Shown here in pieces: positions 33,276 through 44,535 of a DNA stretch of 64,000 nucleotides. The stretch spans positions 5,645,492 to 5,709,491 of the forward strand of contig JAJVDF010000002.1 of NCBI GenBank assembly GCA_022410635.1, given 5' to 3'. This DNA comes from Tretioscincus oriximinensis. Taxonomy: Eukaryota > Chordata > Lepidosauria > Squamata > Gymnophthalmidae. Numbering within the stretch: position 1 is the stretch's first letter; each line of letters starts with the position of its first letter. The notes under the pieces are model-generated. The model searched no databases. It was not told the origin of the DNA and saw only the letters and a list, made by a program, of their open reading frames with translations. The position numbers and the translations under genes were made by a program.

Positions 33276-34485
33276 ATACCATTTTCCCCATTAAAGCCTT
33301 TTCAGGGGCAAAAGCATAGTGAAGGCTGTTTGACTGATTAGTGATTGTCTGGTTTAGTAAACAGCAGATTGTTTGATTTGATGTGAACATTCACAAACTA
33401 ACTGGTTTGTTACAAACTTCAGACTCACTGAACAATTTTGACATATCTCTGGGTCAAGAAAACCATAAAAAAGATCTGATAGAGACAAATTATGTTAAAG
33501 GAGCCTAATAGTATAAGACACCTCCACCGGGGGAATAGGAAAACTGTACTAAAAACCTTTTGAGTAAAGATTATAGAATGAAAGAAACCTTTATAAAAGG
33601 AGAGAGAATGTAAGTAGGATCAGAAATTAGACCAGTGTCAAAAAATAAGTACCAGGTACCGTTGAAATACCCAGAGAGTTGTTCAAAATTGTAGAAAAAG
33701 AGAAACTTTTGACAGCTTTATGCAATGAAAGGATGGAATTTTTCTACACACTAAGGGAAATAATGTATTACAGAATGAACAAACCAAAAAACTATTGTAC
33801 TCATTCTTGCAAGTAAAAGTTTTCTTCTTACACAAGAACAGTTTACTGGGTAAAAAAAATCCCTTTATTAGATTCATCTTACAAAATGCAATGCAACACT
33901 AGATCACACAACTATGGTAAATTGTGGAAGTAGCGGGAAAAAAGGATGGCCCCAGATTCGATCTCAAAAATGGGGGAATGGCATGTCTTGTTCATAAAGA
34001 TTGGAGCTGGGAGCTTGAACAGTGGAAAAATCCTCCATTTTGTAACTGAAGTCCTTGCTCCAGTTTGATGGTGGAGGATGCGGCCTTAATCCTTCTCCTC
34101 CCAGTCAAGTTTAGAAGTTGTCCTGTCAAGTCTCTTCCTTCTTTTTCAAGTTAATCTTGACTTAGGGAAAAAGCAGGTTCCCTTCTTGTCATTTTCTATG
34201 TTGCTATCAGTTGAGATCTTTACTCAGGGAAAGAAGGGTGAACAATAGAAGAAGCCTCATCTCTTCTTGGCCCGATCACAGCCAATCCTGAATCAGGTGG
34301 ATCAATGGCAAAGGTGCATTTTTTGTTACTGAAAATGTAAATGATCTGAGAAGTATTTCCCAGGGCTCAAAGACACCCACCAGGTGTTGTAATCAAAGAC
34401 TATTCTTAATTTTTGGCTATGAGAGAAAGCATTGCATGCAAATAGTACATAAGCATAGAGGGAATCGTGTTTTAGGCTATTAAAA
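33276..34485. other. No gene seen; unassigned DNA
   Basis: No recognised element or gene. Confidence 0.4.
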
Positions 34486-34487
34486 CA

Positions 34488-34765
34488 TGCCTTGGAGAAG
34501 GCACGGATGATGCAGTCTATAAGAGCCAGTCTTTCAATTGAGAGATCCAGTTTTGAGGCCCTCTGTCAGACATGGTGAGGGTTGAGCATCATTAGTAGAT
34601 GCCAATTCAGCCTTTCAAAAGAAAATAGATTTGCAATCTACATTTCAATTAGATACACGAGTACCACCATTAGCCTGCTGGGAAAGCCTTCAGGTGAAAA
34701 TTAACCTTATAAGCTGAGTCCTTCAGATGAGAAGGACGGGGTATAAAAAAAATCTTTTTTAAGCA
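34488..34765 (+). mobile_element. tRNA-derived SINE (family A)
   Basis: 'cagtctttcaattgagagat', B-box-like 'gttttgaggccctc', 'gcaatctacatttcaattag', 'gtaccaccatta' and 'gacggggtataaaaa' follow the family order. Confidence 0.8.
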
Positions 34766-34769
34766 TAGT

Positions 34770-36560
34770 GTTGTTCTATGTAGAAGGGGAAGAATTGCTA
34801 TGCTTGTATCTCTTATTGCTGTTGTTCTTCTGTGCAAACATTGCCTGAATTTGTGGAGACACATGGTTTATTCTGATCTGTACAAAGGGCAATCCCTAGG
34901 GTGAAGTAGAGATCAAAAGACAAACATTTGTTAAAAAAATTGCCTATAATTCTATGTATATCTGCCTCTTTCCCAAATGTCAGAAAATGATTCTTGGAAC
35001 AAGAAGTAGTTGGGATCAGATGAGATGGGAAGCCACAAAGTTCCTGAGCCAGTTAGAGCATCTTCTATCAGCAGCCAGTGAAATCCATTGAAAACTGGTC
35101 CAGCAGCATTCAATAAATGGTGAGCTCATTTCTTCAGAGGAATTGCTAGGAAGACAAAGGTAAAAGTGTTAGTGTATTCTCTGTCGTAGTTTGGCTTTAC
35201 CCCCTTTCACTTTCACGTTCCTGTTTTCAAATATCTCTCCCACCAGTTTCCCTCTTAGGTAGCAAACTGTACGTCTGTTAATTGGTCTGCTAGTCTATGC
35301 AGGGCAGAGCACTGCCGTGTCTATATAACCCTTTGCATTCCAACCTTCCAGGTCTTAGTTCTTTAGTTACCTCTGAAGTTGGTATATAACTTCTGGAGTT
35401 ATTCAGGATCTTATTTCTGCTAATAACATTCTATCTGGAAAATCAAGCCTCTTCTATTTTCACTCTTCAAGAAGTCACAGCTCCTAATAATAGACTTTGG
35501 ACATTACTTTTAAAAATTATTGTATGTGACTCACAATTCACAAACGCATTCACAATGAGTTAATCCTTTAAAATAAATAATCATGAATTTTGAATAGGGA
35601 AATGATTAAGACAATAGAACATATTGTCATTTAACCCAAGCAGGAAATGTAACCCAAAAATGGTGGAACTGAAAAAGATTACACTTGCATTTCATTTTGA
35701 AGATTGAAATATTATAATGTGAGATACACAGGGAACACTCTTAGCTGAAAGTAAAGACGATTTAGAAGAAGTTATTATGAGCATAAAACTGGAAAGCACA
35801 AATCCTGGATCAACACAAATTATTTTTAAGAAGAAGTGGTAATTCAATCTGCATGCTTGATGTGCAGATGGCAGACCGTTAGGTTCTCTTGGGCTTCAGG
35901 AGAGCTAAAGAGTGGTGGAGAATTTTTTAAAAAATTGATGAAGGAAAATGCGTTGACAAGCTTAGATAAGACAATGGAACATAAACACATTTCATTATTA
36001 TAAAGTTCAGTGTTATTAAGGCCATCATCTTTCTTGTTGATGTAAAACTTTGAAATATGGGTGGTAAGGGAAGAAAGATTTTGAGTTACAGATCTGGAAA
36101 TAAATTTTGAAAATTGCAAGGACTACCAGAAAGTCAACTCAATTGGTTTTGGATGGACATAATCACAAACAGAATTACTGGGCTCTAGTCACATTGAGAC
36201 AGATCCCAATATCATCAAACAGNCTTGTAACATCGTGGAAATGTTTTGCATCCTGGGACACTTTTATGACTGCATGATGGGCCTTAAAAGAGGTCCTAAA
36301 GGATTGCACACATTTGTGAAAGTGTTGTAACACAGCTGTAAATTATTAATGCAGCCTAACGCCAGGAATCAATGCGTGGAGTTATGGAGCCAAATTACAT
36401 TCTCGGCTCACCTTTCCATCTTTACATGGGAAGCTATACTTAATAACACCTGGCTCAGTTTAGTAGCAATATGGATAAATCAGGAAGGCCAATCATACCC
36501 CTGTAGAATCTTAGGACATCCCTAGTCCTGATTATCAGCAATTTGAAAGGCGACAACAGT
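34770..36560. other. Mostly unassigned; repeat piece at 35174-35243
   Basis: Besides the repeat shared with 33213-33275, nothing is recognised. 'tctatataacccttt' near 35319 is TATA-like and could belong to an LTR of unknown extent. Confidence 0.4.
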
Positions 36561-36562
36561 GA

Positions 36563-36835
36563 ATTTGCTGGCTGGCTCAAAAAGGCCAAGGAAAAATCTT
36601 TGGAAGTGCTACAAGACAATATGATAATGAACATCTCCTGTCTTCCTCCTCATCCAGTGATGATTCAGATGAGGAAGATCTTTCTCATCTTGATCCTCTG
36701 AACAGAGACATCTATCAGAAGTTCCTGAACCGCAGACAGAATATATCTGAGACCATAATTGGGGAAGGAGAAAAACAGGTTAATATTCAAGATTTTGTAG
36801 ACTACAGAAAAGAGAAGCAAGGACAGAAAAGTTAA
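36563..36835 (+). other. Unrecognised 90-codon open segment with an acidic serine tract, no ATG
   Basis: Between a TGA (36560-36562) and a TAA (36833-36835) the frame is open for 90 codons. It lacks an ATG, so it would be an exon or element fragment. Residues 27-38 read SSSSSDDSDEED, followed by LSHLDPLNRDIYQKF and a basic, hydrophilic C-terminal end (DYRKEKQGQKS). Such acidic-Ser tracts occur in nuclear proteins and in the N-terminal parts of some transposon proteins. I do not recognise the family. No splice-site pair was established. Candidates are a decayed transposon ORF, a retropseudogene end or a last coding exon. Confidence 0.35.
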
Positions 36836-36839
36836 TTAG

Positions 36840-37104
36840 GGCATCTGAGAGGTCAAATAGTGAGGCACATCTAGGCTTCAATTGTTTTGAGGAAAGCGGT
36901 ACAAATAAAGTAGAAGTTCCACAGATAGTTGCAGCAGACAATTCATTCCAGCATTTCGTTCCTTTTTTAATAAATGATGTCCTACCAGGGATGTAATGGT
37001 GGAAGTGTAGAAGAGATTATATTTATTTTAAGAATACTCTCGATGGCCTAATTTGCATTTTCCTCATTTAATCCTCTTTAGTACAAATGGATTAGCTTGA
37101 TCTG
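36840..37104. other. No gene seen
   Basis: Sequence between the open segment and the next CR1, unassigned. Confidence 0.4.
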
Positions 37105-37858
37105 TCTTGCATAGGCTCAGTAATACATTTGGACAAAAGGAATGAAAACAGCACATATAGAATGGGAGGAATATGTCTGAGCAGCAGCACAGGTGAAATG
37201 GACCTGGTTGTATTGGTAGATCACAGACTAAATATGAGACAGCAGTGTGAAGCAACTTCAAAAAAGGCAAACACAATTCTGGGGTGTATTAAGAGGAGCC
37301 TAGAATCTCAGTCACATGAAATAATTATTCCTTTCTACAGTACTTTGGTAAGATCACACTTAGAATATTGGGTTCAGTTCTGGGGGGCCTAATTTAAAAA
37401 GATCATTGATAAACTAGAGCAAGTTCAAAAGAGAGTTACAAGGATGGTGAGTGATCTGGAAACCATGTCCTAAGAGGAATGATTAAAGGATCTATGAATG
37501 TTTAGTCTGCAAAAGAGTAGACTGAGAGGAGATCTGATAGCTTTCTACAAATATCAAATAGCTGTCACAGAGCAGAGGGATCAGCACTGTTCTCATTAGC
37601 ACATGGAAGGACTGGAAACAATGGAATGAAACTGCAAGGGAGTAGATTTAGATTAGATATCAGAAAAAACTTTCTAACAGTCAGGGTGATAAATCAGTGG
37701 AACAGTTTGCCATAGGGGGTGGTGAGTTCACCTTCACCGGAAGTCTTCAAACAGAGACTGGACAGTCATCTGTCTGGGATGGATTAATGAATTCTGCCTT
37801 GAGCAGGGGGTTGGATCCAATGACGCTGGAGGTCCCTTCCAACTCTGTGATTCTAACA
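37105..37858 (+). mobile_element. CR1 LINE 3' part (ATTCTATG subfamily)
   Basis: Coding remnants read GEMDLVVLVDHRLNM, then SKKANTILGCIKRSL and YSTLVRSHLEYWVQFWGA. These belong to the conserved end of the CR1 reverse transcriptase. The frame then breaks, with homology continuing through 'aggatggtgagtgatctgga' and 'gggtgataaatcagtggaac' to 'gaggtcccttccaactctgt' and one 'gattcta' octamer. About 750 bases remain, more than in the other copies of this subfamily. Confidence 0.9.
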
Positions 37859-37967
37859 TATCTTAGAACTTAAAATGGATTATTGAGCCTTTGCAGAAAC
37901 TGAAACAGGTCAAGCTAATGCACTTTACTAAATTGAATTATATCAGGAAAATGCAAATCAGACCTCT

Positions 37968-38045
37968 ATTGTTATCCTTAACATTATTATTGTGGTTTGC
38001 CCTGAGATCTTTGGTGAAGGGTGAGATACAAATTCCTAAAATAAG
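37968..38045 (+). mobile_element. LINE/SINE 3' tail fragment
   Basis: 'tttgccctgagatctttggt' and 'gaagggtgagatacaaattc' match the tail type at 21025-21098. Confidence 0.55.
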
Positions 38046-38109
38046 CGAGTTGACTTATTTTTTGTTACTATATTCAGCAGTTGTAGTGTCTTCAAAGCGG
38101 TACTTTAAA

Positions 38110-38335
38110 TGATTTTCTCTATCACAGGAGGCATTCATTGAAACTGATGTGTAGAAGAGTTAGGATTTTTTTCATCCAGAAGGTCATCGGTCTGTGGAAT
38201 ATACCTCCAGAAGAAGTGGTGATAGCTAGCGGCCTGGATAGCTTTAAGACAGGATTAGACATGTTCATGGAAGCCAGGACCATAAATAGCCACTAGGATG
38301 GATTTCTTGATCCCAATTCAGCAGGGCTGGCCAAA
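38110..38335 (+). mobile_element. CR1 LINE 3' fragment (TTATGTTC subfamily)
   Basis: 'cattgaaactgatgtgtaga', 'ggtcatcggtctgtggaata' and 'gatagctttaagacaggatt' parallel 24395-24560. The terminal octamers are missing. Confidence 0.8.
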
Positions 38336-39475
38336 AGTTTTCTCTTCTGTGTAAAAAGAATAAGTGCAAACATGTCACTCAAGGAGCAAGAAGATACTGA
38401 TTTTAAGAATATTCCAGCCATATTCTACCTCATGTACAAAAAGAGAGAGAGAAAAGTGATACATCTATTATGTTGATTGAATATGCAATTCATAAAGTTC
38501 AATGTGGGGAAATAAATACTTAATGGAATGAAGTTTTAATGCCTGCAGATTTCCATACAAGTGGGAAGAATCAGGCCATTGGGAGAAATGCACTCATGAA
38601 GTATATGTGCTCTTGCTTCTCTACTAAGTTCTGCATTCTCATTAAGATGAATCCCATATAGTCTGCTGTCTTTTGTGATAGCTTTTGCTTCTTAATAGCT
38701 CTCTTCATTGTAGATACCTGATCATTCCTATTTTGCAGATGGGGCTAATACCTGCTCCCCTTGAAATTTACTAGAGTATTTCAATTAAGTTTAATGGAGT
38801 TGAGTAGATGGCCCATTGTGCTTTAAGGTTTTTTTACCCATGACTGGTATTGTCCCTTTTATCAGAGATTTATTTAAATGTATCTACATCATTAACTGTT
38901 TAAACACATATTTGTGGGATTGTGCAATTAATTTAAACATCCATAAATCAGATGGATGGGGATATATGCCCCGATTCTAANGCTGTTGAGAAATTATTTC
39001 TTTTCCCCAAGCTATTTGTTTAAGTGGGTCATGTTTAACCTAAAGAGTTAGGTAATCACTTCTGTGCTTTTATTGCTATACGTTAAATATTTTGCCATCA
39101 GATGCAGTTTTGAACCCTAGCTGTTTAATAGTTTGAATACACCTTGCAGTAAAAATAGGAAATAGGGGAATTATTTAGTAGTAAGAAGCTTTTTTAAAAA
39201 AATGAGGCACTTGTAATAACTAATTTATTCTGTCCAAAAGCATGTTAAACAACAAGAAAAACTGATTTCATATTCCTGGTTTTCTTCTAAGCAAAATGAG
39301 GTTTGGAATATAAAAGAAGCCCTGCTGGATCTAGCCACATCCATTTACTAATTTATCTGCCTATTTATATCCTGGAATCACTGGTTCATGGCTGGTAACA
39401 GAATAACAATATTAATACTACTACTACTAACAGTAATTAATACACATTAATAAGATGTTTTAAAAGATCCATACA
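38336..39475. other. No gene seen; unassigned DNA
   Basis: No element or gene recognised. Confidence 0.45.
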
Positions 39476-39507
39476 CTCTCCCTCCCTCCCTCCCTCCCTC
39501 CCTCCCA
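39476..39507. repeat. (CTCC)n microsatellite
   Basis: About seven CTCC/CCCT tetranucleotide units. Confidence 0.9.
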
Positions 39508-39544
39508 CCAATCCATCCATTCTCCCTGGAAGGACAGAATACAG

Positions 39545-39716
39545 AGGGAATTGCAGTATTTAAGAGTCATAAGTCTGGGTGAAGTGGTATGTTTTTACCA
39601 GGTGACAAAAACTATATAACATTGGTGCCTGGTGAGCCTCTTGCAGGATGCTGTTCCAGAGTGTGAGAGCCACCGCAGAGAAGTCCCTAGACCAGCATGC
39701 CATCCTACATCCTAGA
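39545..39716 (-). mobile_element. L2/CR1-like LINE C-terminal fragment
   Basis: The minus-strand frame contains FSAVALTLWNSILQEAHQAP followed by LYSFCHLVKTYHF, the same terminal motif as at 12347-12640. Confidence 0.7.
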
Positions 39717-39717
39717 A

Positions 39718-39932
39718 CCAGTTTGGTGTACTGGTTAGAGTGTTGGACTCTTACCTGGTAGCCCCTCAGTTCGATCCCCCNCTCCTCCATGAAAGCCAGC
39801 CCCATCTACTTCACAGGGTGTCTGTTATGGAGAAAGCAACAAAAGCTATGTGCATTACCCTTAGATTGGCTGCCCTGAGACCTTCGGGTATATGGCGAGA
39901 TATAAGTTTAAATAAATAAATACATGGTGATC
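39718..39932 (+). mobile_element. tRNA-derived SINE (family B)
   Basis: 'cagtttggtgtactggttag' carries the A-box-like region and 'cagttcgatcccc' the B box. Then 'ccccatctacttcacagggt', 'gtctgttatggagaaagc', 'ggctgccctgagaccttcgg' and a (AAAT)n end. This is a clear full-length copy. Confidence 0.88.
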
Positions 39933-40084
39933 CATCACTTGCATTTGGGCATCTAAAGCAGAAGAAGAGGGCAAAACCTTCTCCTGCTTTAGACACTTTA
40001 TAAATGAGCTTTACAAGCATCCTGTCTTTCCAACCCAGACAGTATTCTCCAGGGATGTGCAAATATGGTCTGTATTTGAATTTT

Positions 40085-40275
40085 GGGTGACTGATGCCCC
40101 TGGGCAGTAATTTCTTTTTATGCCCCCCCTCCCTCAGTGGGTGTTTTCTAGCACAAAATATATTTTTAAAACACCTAAAGGTGCTGTTGTTAATTTGTTT
40201 TTTTNNAAATCATTTTTTTTAATTTTATTTTTACTGGGATGAGGGTGCTGCCTCCTCAATTCTGCAGCCCTTAGT
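40085..40275 (+). repeat. Repeat family V, copy 1 (hAT-like non-autonomous element, partial)
   Basis: Shares with 42649-42997 the order 'tgggtgttttctagca', 'atatttttaaaacac', 'ggtgctgttgttaattt', 'ttttatttttactggga' and 'gagggtgctgcc'. Its outer ends are lost. It lies upstream of the 100-bp tandem array, in the same orientation as copy 2. Confidence 0.65.
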
Positions 40276-40279
40276 TTTC

Positions 40280-40845
40280 GTCACTCTCATGTCCCTTTGA
40301 CCCCCTTTCCTCTTGTTCTCCAGGTTCTCCCATCCCTTCTGCCTTTTCCTTCCACCCCACTTCCATTCCTTTCTGCTTCCTCACTGTTTACTTACCTTCA
40401 TTTTCCCTTGCCTTCTTTCTTCCTTCTCCCAGCCTCATATGTCTTTCAGGATCATCTCCTGCTGTCCCTTTCCTAATAAATATACATATTTACCTTCCAG
40501 GCTCTTCTTCTCACCCCCACTTAATGTTCAGATTCACCAAGTTAAAAGGCAGGGACAGTTAGGAAGCTTTATTGATTAACATGGTACCCTTACAAGCAAG
40601 GGAGGTTGCAGCACTTGGAGACCAAACACGGGAAACCGTAGTAGGATATTTTTNAAAAAATCATTATTAATGATTCTGATTCTCCTACCTCAATTCCCTT
40701 TCAGACATTCTTTTCATGTTGTTTTCCTCCCACCTGCCAAATGTTTCTGGTCCCCATCCTCTCATGTCCCCTTCCCATAAGCCTTAGGTATCAAGGGCCC
40801 TTCCGTCCTATCCAGTTACATACGGGACGGGTCTGGGAGATAGCA
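40280..40845. other. CT-rich spacer, no gene
   Basis: Pyrimidine-rich plus strand up to about 40510, then plain sequence. The open frame at 40313-40579 is a by-product of CT richness. Confidence 0.5.
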
Positions 40846-40849
40846 ATGA

Positions 40850-41930
40850 TGGATTGCCATTTCAAATGTCAGGCAGGAATCTTTTTGGATTAAGAATGAT
40901 GATTTTAGGGTTTCAGGCAGTAGACCTCAGTTCCACAGCCCATCACTGGTGCCATGCCATTTCAAATGTCAATTAAGAAGCTTTTGGATTAAGAATGATA
41001 ATCTTAGGATTTCAGGCAGGAGACTTTGGACTCATGGCCCACATCTGATGTCAATTAGGAAGATTTCAGGATTCAGAATGGTCTTTCTGGGTTCCAGGAA
41101 GGAGACTCCAGCCCCATGCTCCTACCCAGAGTCAAGTCACTAGTAGTAGCAATTAGGAAGCTTTTGGATTAAGAATGGTCCTCCTAGGGTTCCAGGCAGG
41201 AGGCACAAGCTCCATGGCCCTACCCAGGTCTCATGACATTTGAAACAAGAATTAGGAAGAATTCTGGATCCAGAATAGTCCTTCCAGGGTTTCAGGCAGG
41301 AGACATTAATCTCATGACCCTACCCCAGAGTCCATAACATTGGAAACGACAATTCCTAAGCTTTTTTTATTCAGAATTATCCTTGTAGGGTTCCAGGCAG
41401 GAGATACCATCCCCAGGGCCCTACCAAGCATCCATGCCATTGGAAATGGAAATGATTAAACTTTTTGGATTAAGAAACAACCTCATAGGGTGCTGGGCAG
41501 GAGGCAAAAGATCCATGGCCCTACCTAGATTCCATGGCATTTGAAATGGCAGTTGGAATGTTTTTCAGATTAAGAATGGTTCTTATAGGGTTTCATGTAG
41601 GAGCTCCCAGTCCCTGGGGGCAGGATAGACTAATCGAGAACCTATGACATTTGAAAATGGCAAGCAGGAAGGTTTTTGTTCCGGCAACATTCCAGCAACA
41701 GAGGTGCTGGAAAATTCATTCATTATCCAATTCATAGCTGATACCATTTGAAATAGCAATATGGAAGTTTTTTAAATTAAGAATGGTCCTTCTAGCTTTT
41801 CAGAGAGGACACCTCAGCCCCATGGCCCTACACATAGCGCATGCCATTGGAAATGTCAAATAGGAAGCTTTTTGGATTAAGAACGGTGCTCCTAGCCTTT
41901 CAGACAGGAGACCCTAGATCCATGGTTTGT
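40850..41930 (+). repeat. Diverged tandem array, period about 100 bp, about 10-11 units
   Basis: Each unit reads roughly 'catgccatttgaaatggcaa', 'ttaggaagctttttggatta', 'agaatggtccttctagggtt', 'tcaggcaggagac' and 'ccatggccctacc'. The anchor at or near 'ggattaagaatgg' falls at about 40887, 40986, 41069, 41166, 41266, 41367, 41467, 41567, 41774 and 41874. Spacing is 97-101 except for one short unit (83) and one degraded region (41600-41760) where a unit has lost the anchor. Units differ at many sites, so the array is old. No ORF runs through it. Confidence 0.9.
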
Positions 41931-41934
41931 GGGA

Positions 41935-42645
41935 ATTGATGTTTCCCTGCTTAGATCTTTAGCATCCAGGATAAGTTTCCCCCAATGAAGCCTGGGCATG
42001 AGGATGGTATCTTCAGAGGTCTTTAGACTTTGCTGTCCTAACCAGAAAATGTTTTCACTGGACTAACTGCCCAGGGTTCAGATGGCTCCTCTTTCTTGGT
42101 TGAAGAGCCCAAGGAGTAGGTGTTGCCCCTTTGCCTGTCAGTTGATCTCTGAGCTGCATTTGTCACTCTGACCAACTGCTATGACTCTGCCCAAGCATTT
42201 TGATGGAAGCAGTGCAGTTGCCATGGTTACCATAGGCCTATTCTCTGTCAGTTACCTCCCATTCTGCCCTATTTGCCCACTCGTGTAGGACATTTTAATC
42301 CAGCTTCATTGTACTTTCAGGGTGAAATAACCATTAGCAAAGCAACGAAATGTTTTATTTTGGCATTTACAGTATTAGTCTCTTTGCTGCTATTTTATTC
42401 CATTCTGAAGGTGAATTGAACTAGATTAAAATTTGGGTTGCATCTGGATTCAGCCAAAAGAAGTGGAATAAATGTATTCTCCAAATTTCTGCCTCTAAAC
42501 GAAAGTAAATGCCAGAAAGTATTTTTCCAATGAATTTTAATGGGTATTAGAGCACATCCTTTTTGAAGCAGTTACTATAACCATACCCATTCCTTTCCAT
42601 TATCTCCACCTCTGCTGTACCCTGTTCACACCTATAGGATGATAT
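41935..42645. other. No gene seen; unassigned DNA
   Basis: No recognised element or coding region between the tandem array and repeat V copy 2. Confidence 0.45.
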
Positions 42646-42648
42646 GAC

Positions 42649-42997
42649 CAGGGCCAAATTTTGAGCATTATTTTTTTTTTTATGCCTCCCCTGCACACTG
42701 GGAGTTTTCCACCAGGAAATCTATTTTTAAAACAATTTTGTTTTTTGCCAAACCCCCCTAGTGGTGCTGCTGTGAACTAAAATTAAAGCTAAAATAATAA
42801 TTATTTTTTTAAAAGAAAATATTTTTTTCGCACGGGATGTGTGTGTGTGCCTTTAGGAGCTGGCACTGGTTGCCAGAGCCTCCTAGTGCAGTTGTAAATT
42901 TGTTTTGGATTTTATTTTTACTAGGGGGAGGGTGCTGCCCTCCAATTCTGCTGCCCTGGGCTGCAGCCTCTGTTGCCCTTCTCCTAAATCCGGGTCT
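42649..42997 (+). mobile_element. Repeat family V, copy 2: hAT-like non-autonomous DNA element
   Basis: The left end CAGGGCCAAATTTTGAG and the reverse complement of the right end, CAGACCCGGATTTAGGAG, agree at most positions. This gives imperfect terminal inverted repeats starting with CAG, as in many hAT elements. The interior is AT-rich, non-coding and contains an internal duplication of the 'ctagtg-tgctg' segment. No matching 8-bp target duplication was found. Confidence 0.6.
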
Positions 42998-42999
42998 GT

Positions 43000-43532
43000 T
43001 CACATCAAACTGAATTTTGAAACAGTTCAAATAGAATTTAACTAGCACTCCCTCCCCCCCCCCCCAATTCATTTGGGCAATAGTCAAACTGAGTAGTTTG
43101 ACTCAAACTATTTCACACTGACCCAGAGCTGGTCAAATGCTAGAGACTGTGGCCCTAGAGGGATGCTAGAATGATGATCCCATAAGCCCAGGCCTTCCCT
43201 TTTACCCCATGTTATTTATTTGATTAAGTTCTGAATTCTGCTTCTTCTTAGGCAAGATTTGTACAATGGACACATTAGTCACTTTTTATGACATTTTAAC
43301 CATTTAAGGTTCAATTTAAAACTTGTCATCACTGCTGCTTTTTCCAATATGAATTCAACAGAATTCAACAGTAAATCAATTAAATTCAACAAGATTAAAC
43401 AATTAAAGAGGATTAAGCAATTTAGAATTTTCTCCCACTGAAAAGCCAGTAAACGGTCGCAAATAGGGTTAGAGTTTTTTGCAGCTCTTGCTGTGAGCAT
43501 CATAGCACAAAGGCTGAACATGGGACTGTCGA
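43000..43532. other. No gene seen; a C13-like homopolymer and small palindrome
   Basis: A C-run lies near 43052-43066 and a 9-bp-arm palindrome at 43082-43103. The 80-codon minus frame at 43279-43521 has no motif. Confidence 0.45.
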
Positions 43533-43534
43533 CA

Positions 43535-44232
43535 CAATCAGCAAATGTTGTTTTGCCTCTTTATAAACCTNTGGTGAGGCCACATTTGGAATACTGTGTT
43601 CAATTCTGGTCACCAAATCTCAAGAGGGATATTTTAGAACTGGAGAAGGTGCAGAAAAGGGCGACAAAAATGATCAAGGGTCTGGAGCACCTCCCTTATG
43701 AAGTCAGGCTGCAATGTCTGGGCCTCTTCAGCCTCGAAAGGCGACGTTTGAGAGGTGATCTGATTGAAGTGTACAAAATCATGCATGATATAGACAGGGT
43801 GAATAAAGAAAAATGTTTTCTCTATCACACAACACTAAGACCAGAGGGCACTCCTTAAAACTGATGGGTAGAAAAGTGAGAACAGACAAAGGAAAGTATT
43901 TTTTCACCTAGAGGGTCATCGGCCTGTGGAATTTACTTCTTGAAGACGTAGTGGTAGCTAAGAGCTTGGATAGTTTCAAGACTGGACTAGACAGGTTTGT
44001 GGACACCAATGGTATAAATGGGTACTAGGATGGATGTCTGGATGTTGCCTCCGGGATGGAACAACAGGCAGGACTCCTGAAATACCATTTGCAGGGAGTC
44101 ATGAACAGGTGCATATTTTGCTTTCCTCTGTTCGGNCTGTCCAGGTGCATCTGATGGGCCTCTGTGTGAGACAGAATGCTGGACTAGATGGGCTGTGGCC
44201 TGATCCACTATGGCTCCTCTTATGTTCAAANT
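43535..44232 (+). mobile_element. CR1 LINE 3' part (TTATGTTC subfamily), best reference copy
   Basis: The frame 43493-43858 ends with [19 protein letters not shown], then [20 protein letters not shown] and [19 protein letters not shown], the C-terminal end of the CR1 polymerase. Later codons (RKVRTDKGKYFF, SFKTGLDRFVD) continue in a shifted frame. The 3' UTR runs to 'ggctcctcttatgttc'. One ambiguous base and at least one frameshift show it is dead. Confidence 0.92.
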
Positions 44233-44437
44233 GTCTACATGAAAGAGGACTATGCAAACCTCATTCTTAATATTGGCCTTTTGCTGTCTTTCCTTAGGTT
44301 ACCCATAAAGCTGAGACAGAGATTGATGAGAGAGGAGCAACTGCAGCTGCTGCTACTGCTGTAGAAGCCATGCCCATGTCTGTGCCTCCGTTCATTGAAT
44401 TCAAACNTAGTTTTCTTATGGTTATCTTTGATATAGA

Positions 44438-44535
44438 TGCCCAGGTGCAATTGGTGGGCCTCTGTGTGAGACAGAANGCTGGACTAGATGGGCTACAGGC
44501 TGTTTCAGCATGGCTACTCTTATGTTCTTATAGTT
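44438..44535 (+). mobile_element. CR1 3' tail fragment
   Basis: 'gcccaggtgcaattggtggg', 'ctggactagatgggctacag' and 'actcttatgttcttat', a second short tail 200 bases after the preceding copy. Confidence 0.85.

Noticed and set aside
40850..41930. Array considered as a CRISPR-like or gene-coding repeat
   Set aside because: Units diverge along their whole length with no constant repeat plus unique spacer, and no reading frame continues through the units.
42649..42997. 8-bp target duplication for the hAT-like repeat V
   Set aside because: The adjacent 8-base stretches (gatatgac and ttcacatc) do not match, so the DNA-transposon call rests on the inverted ends only.
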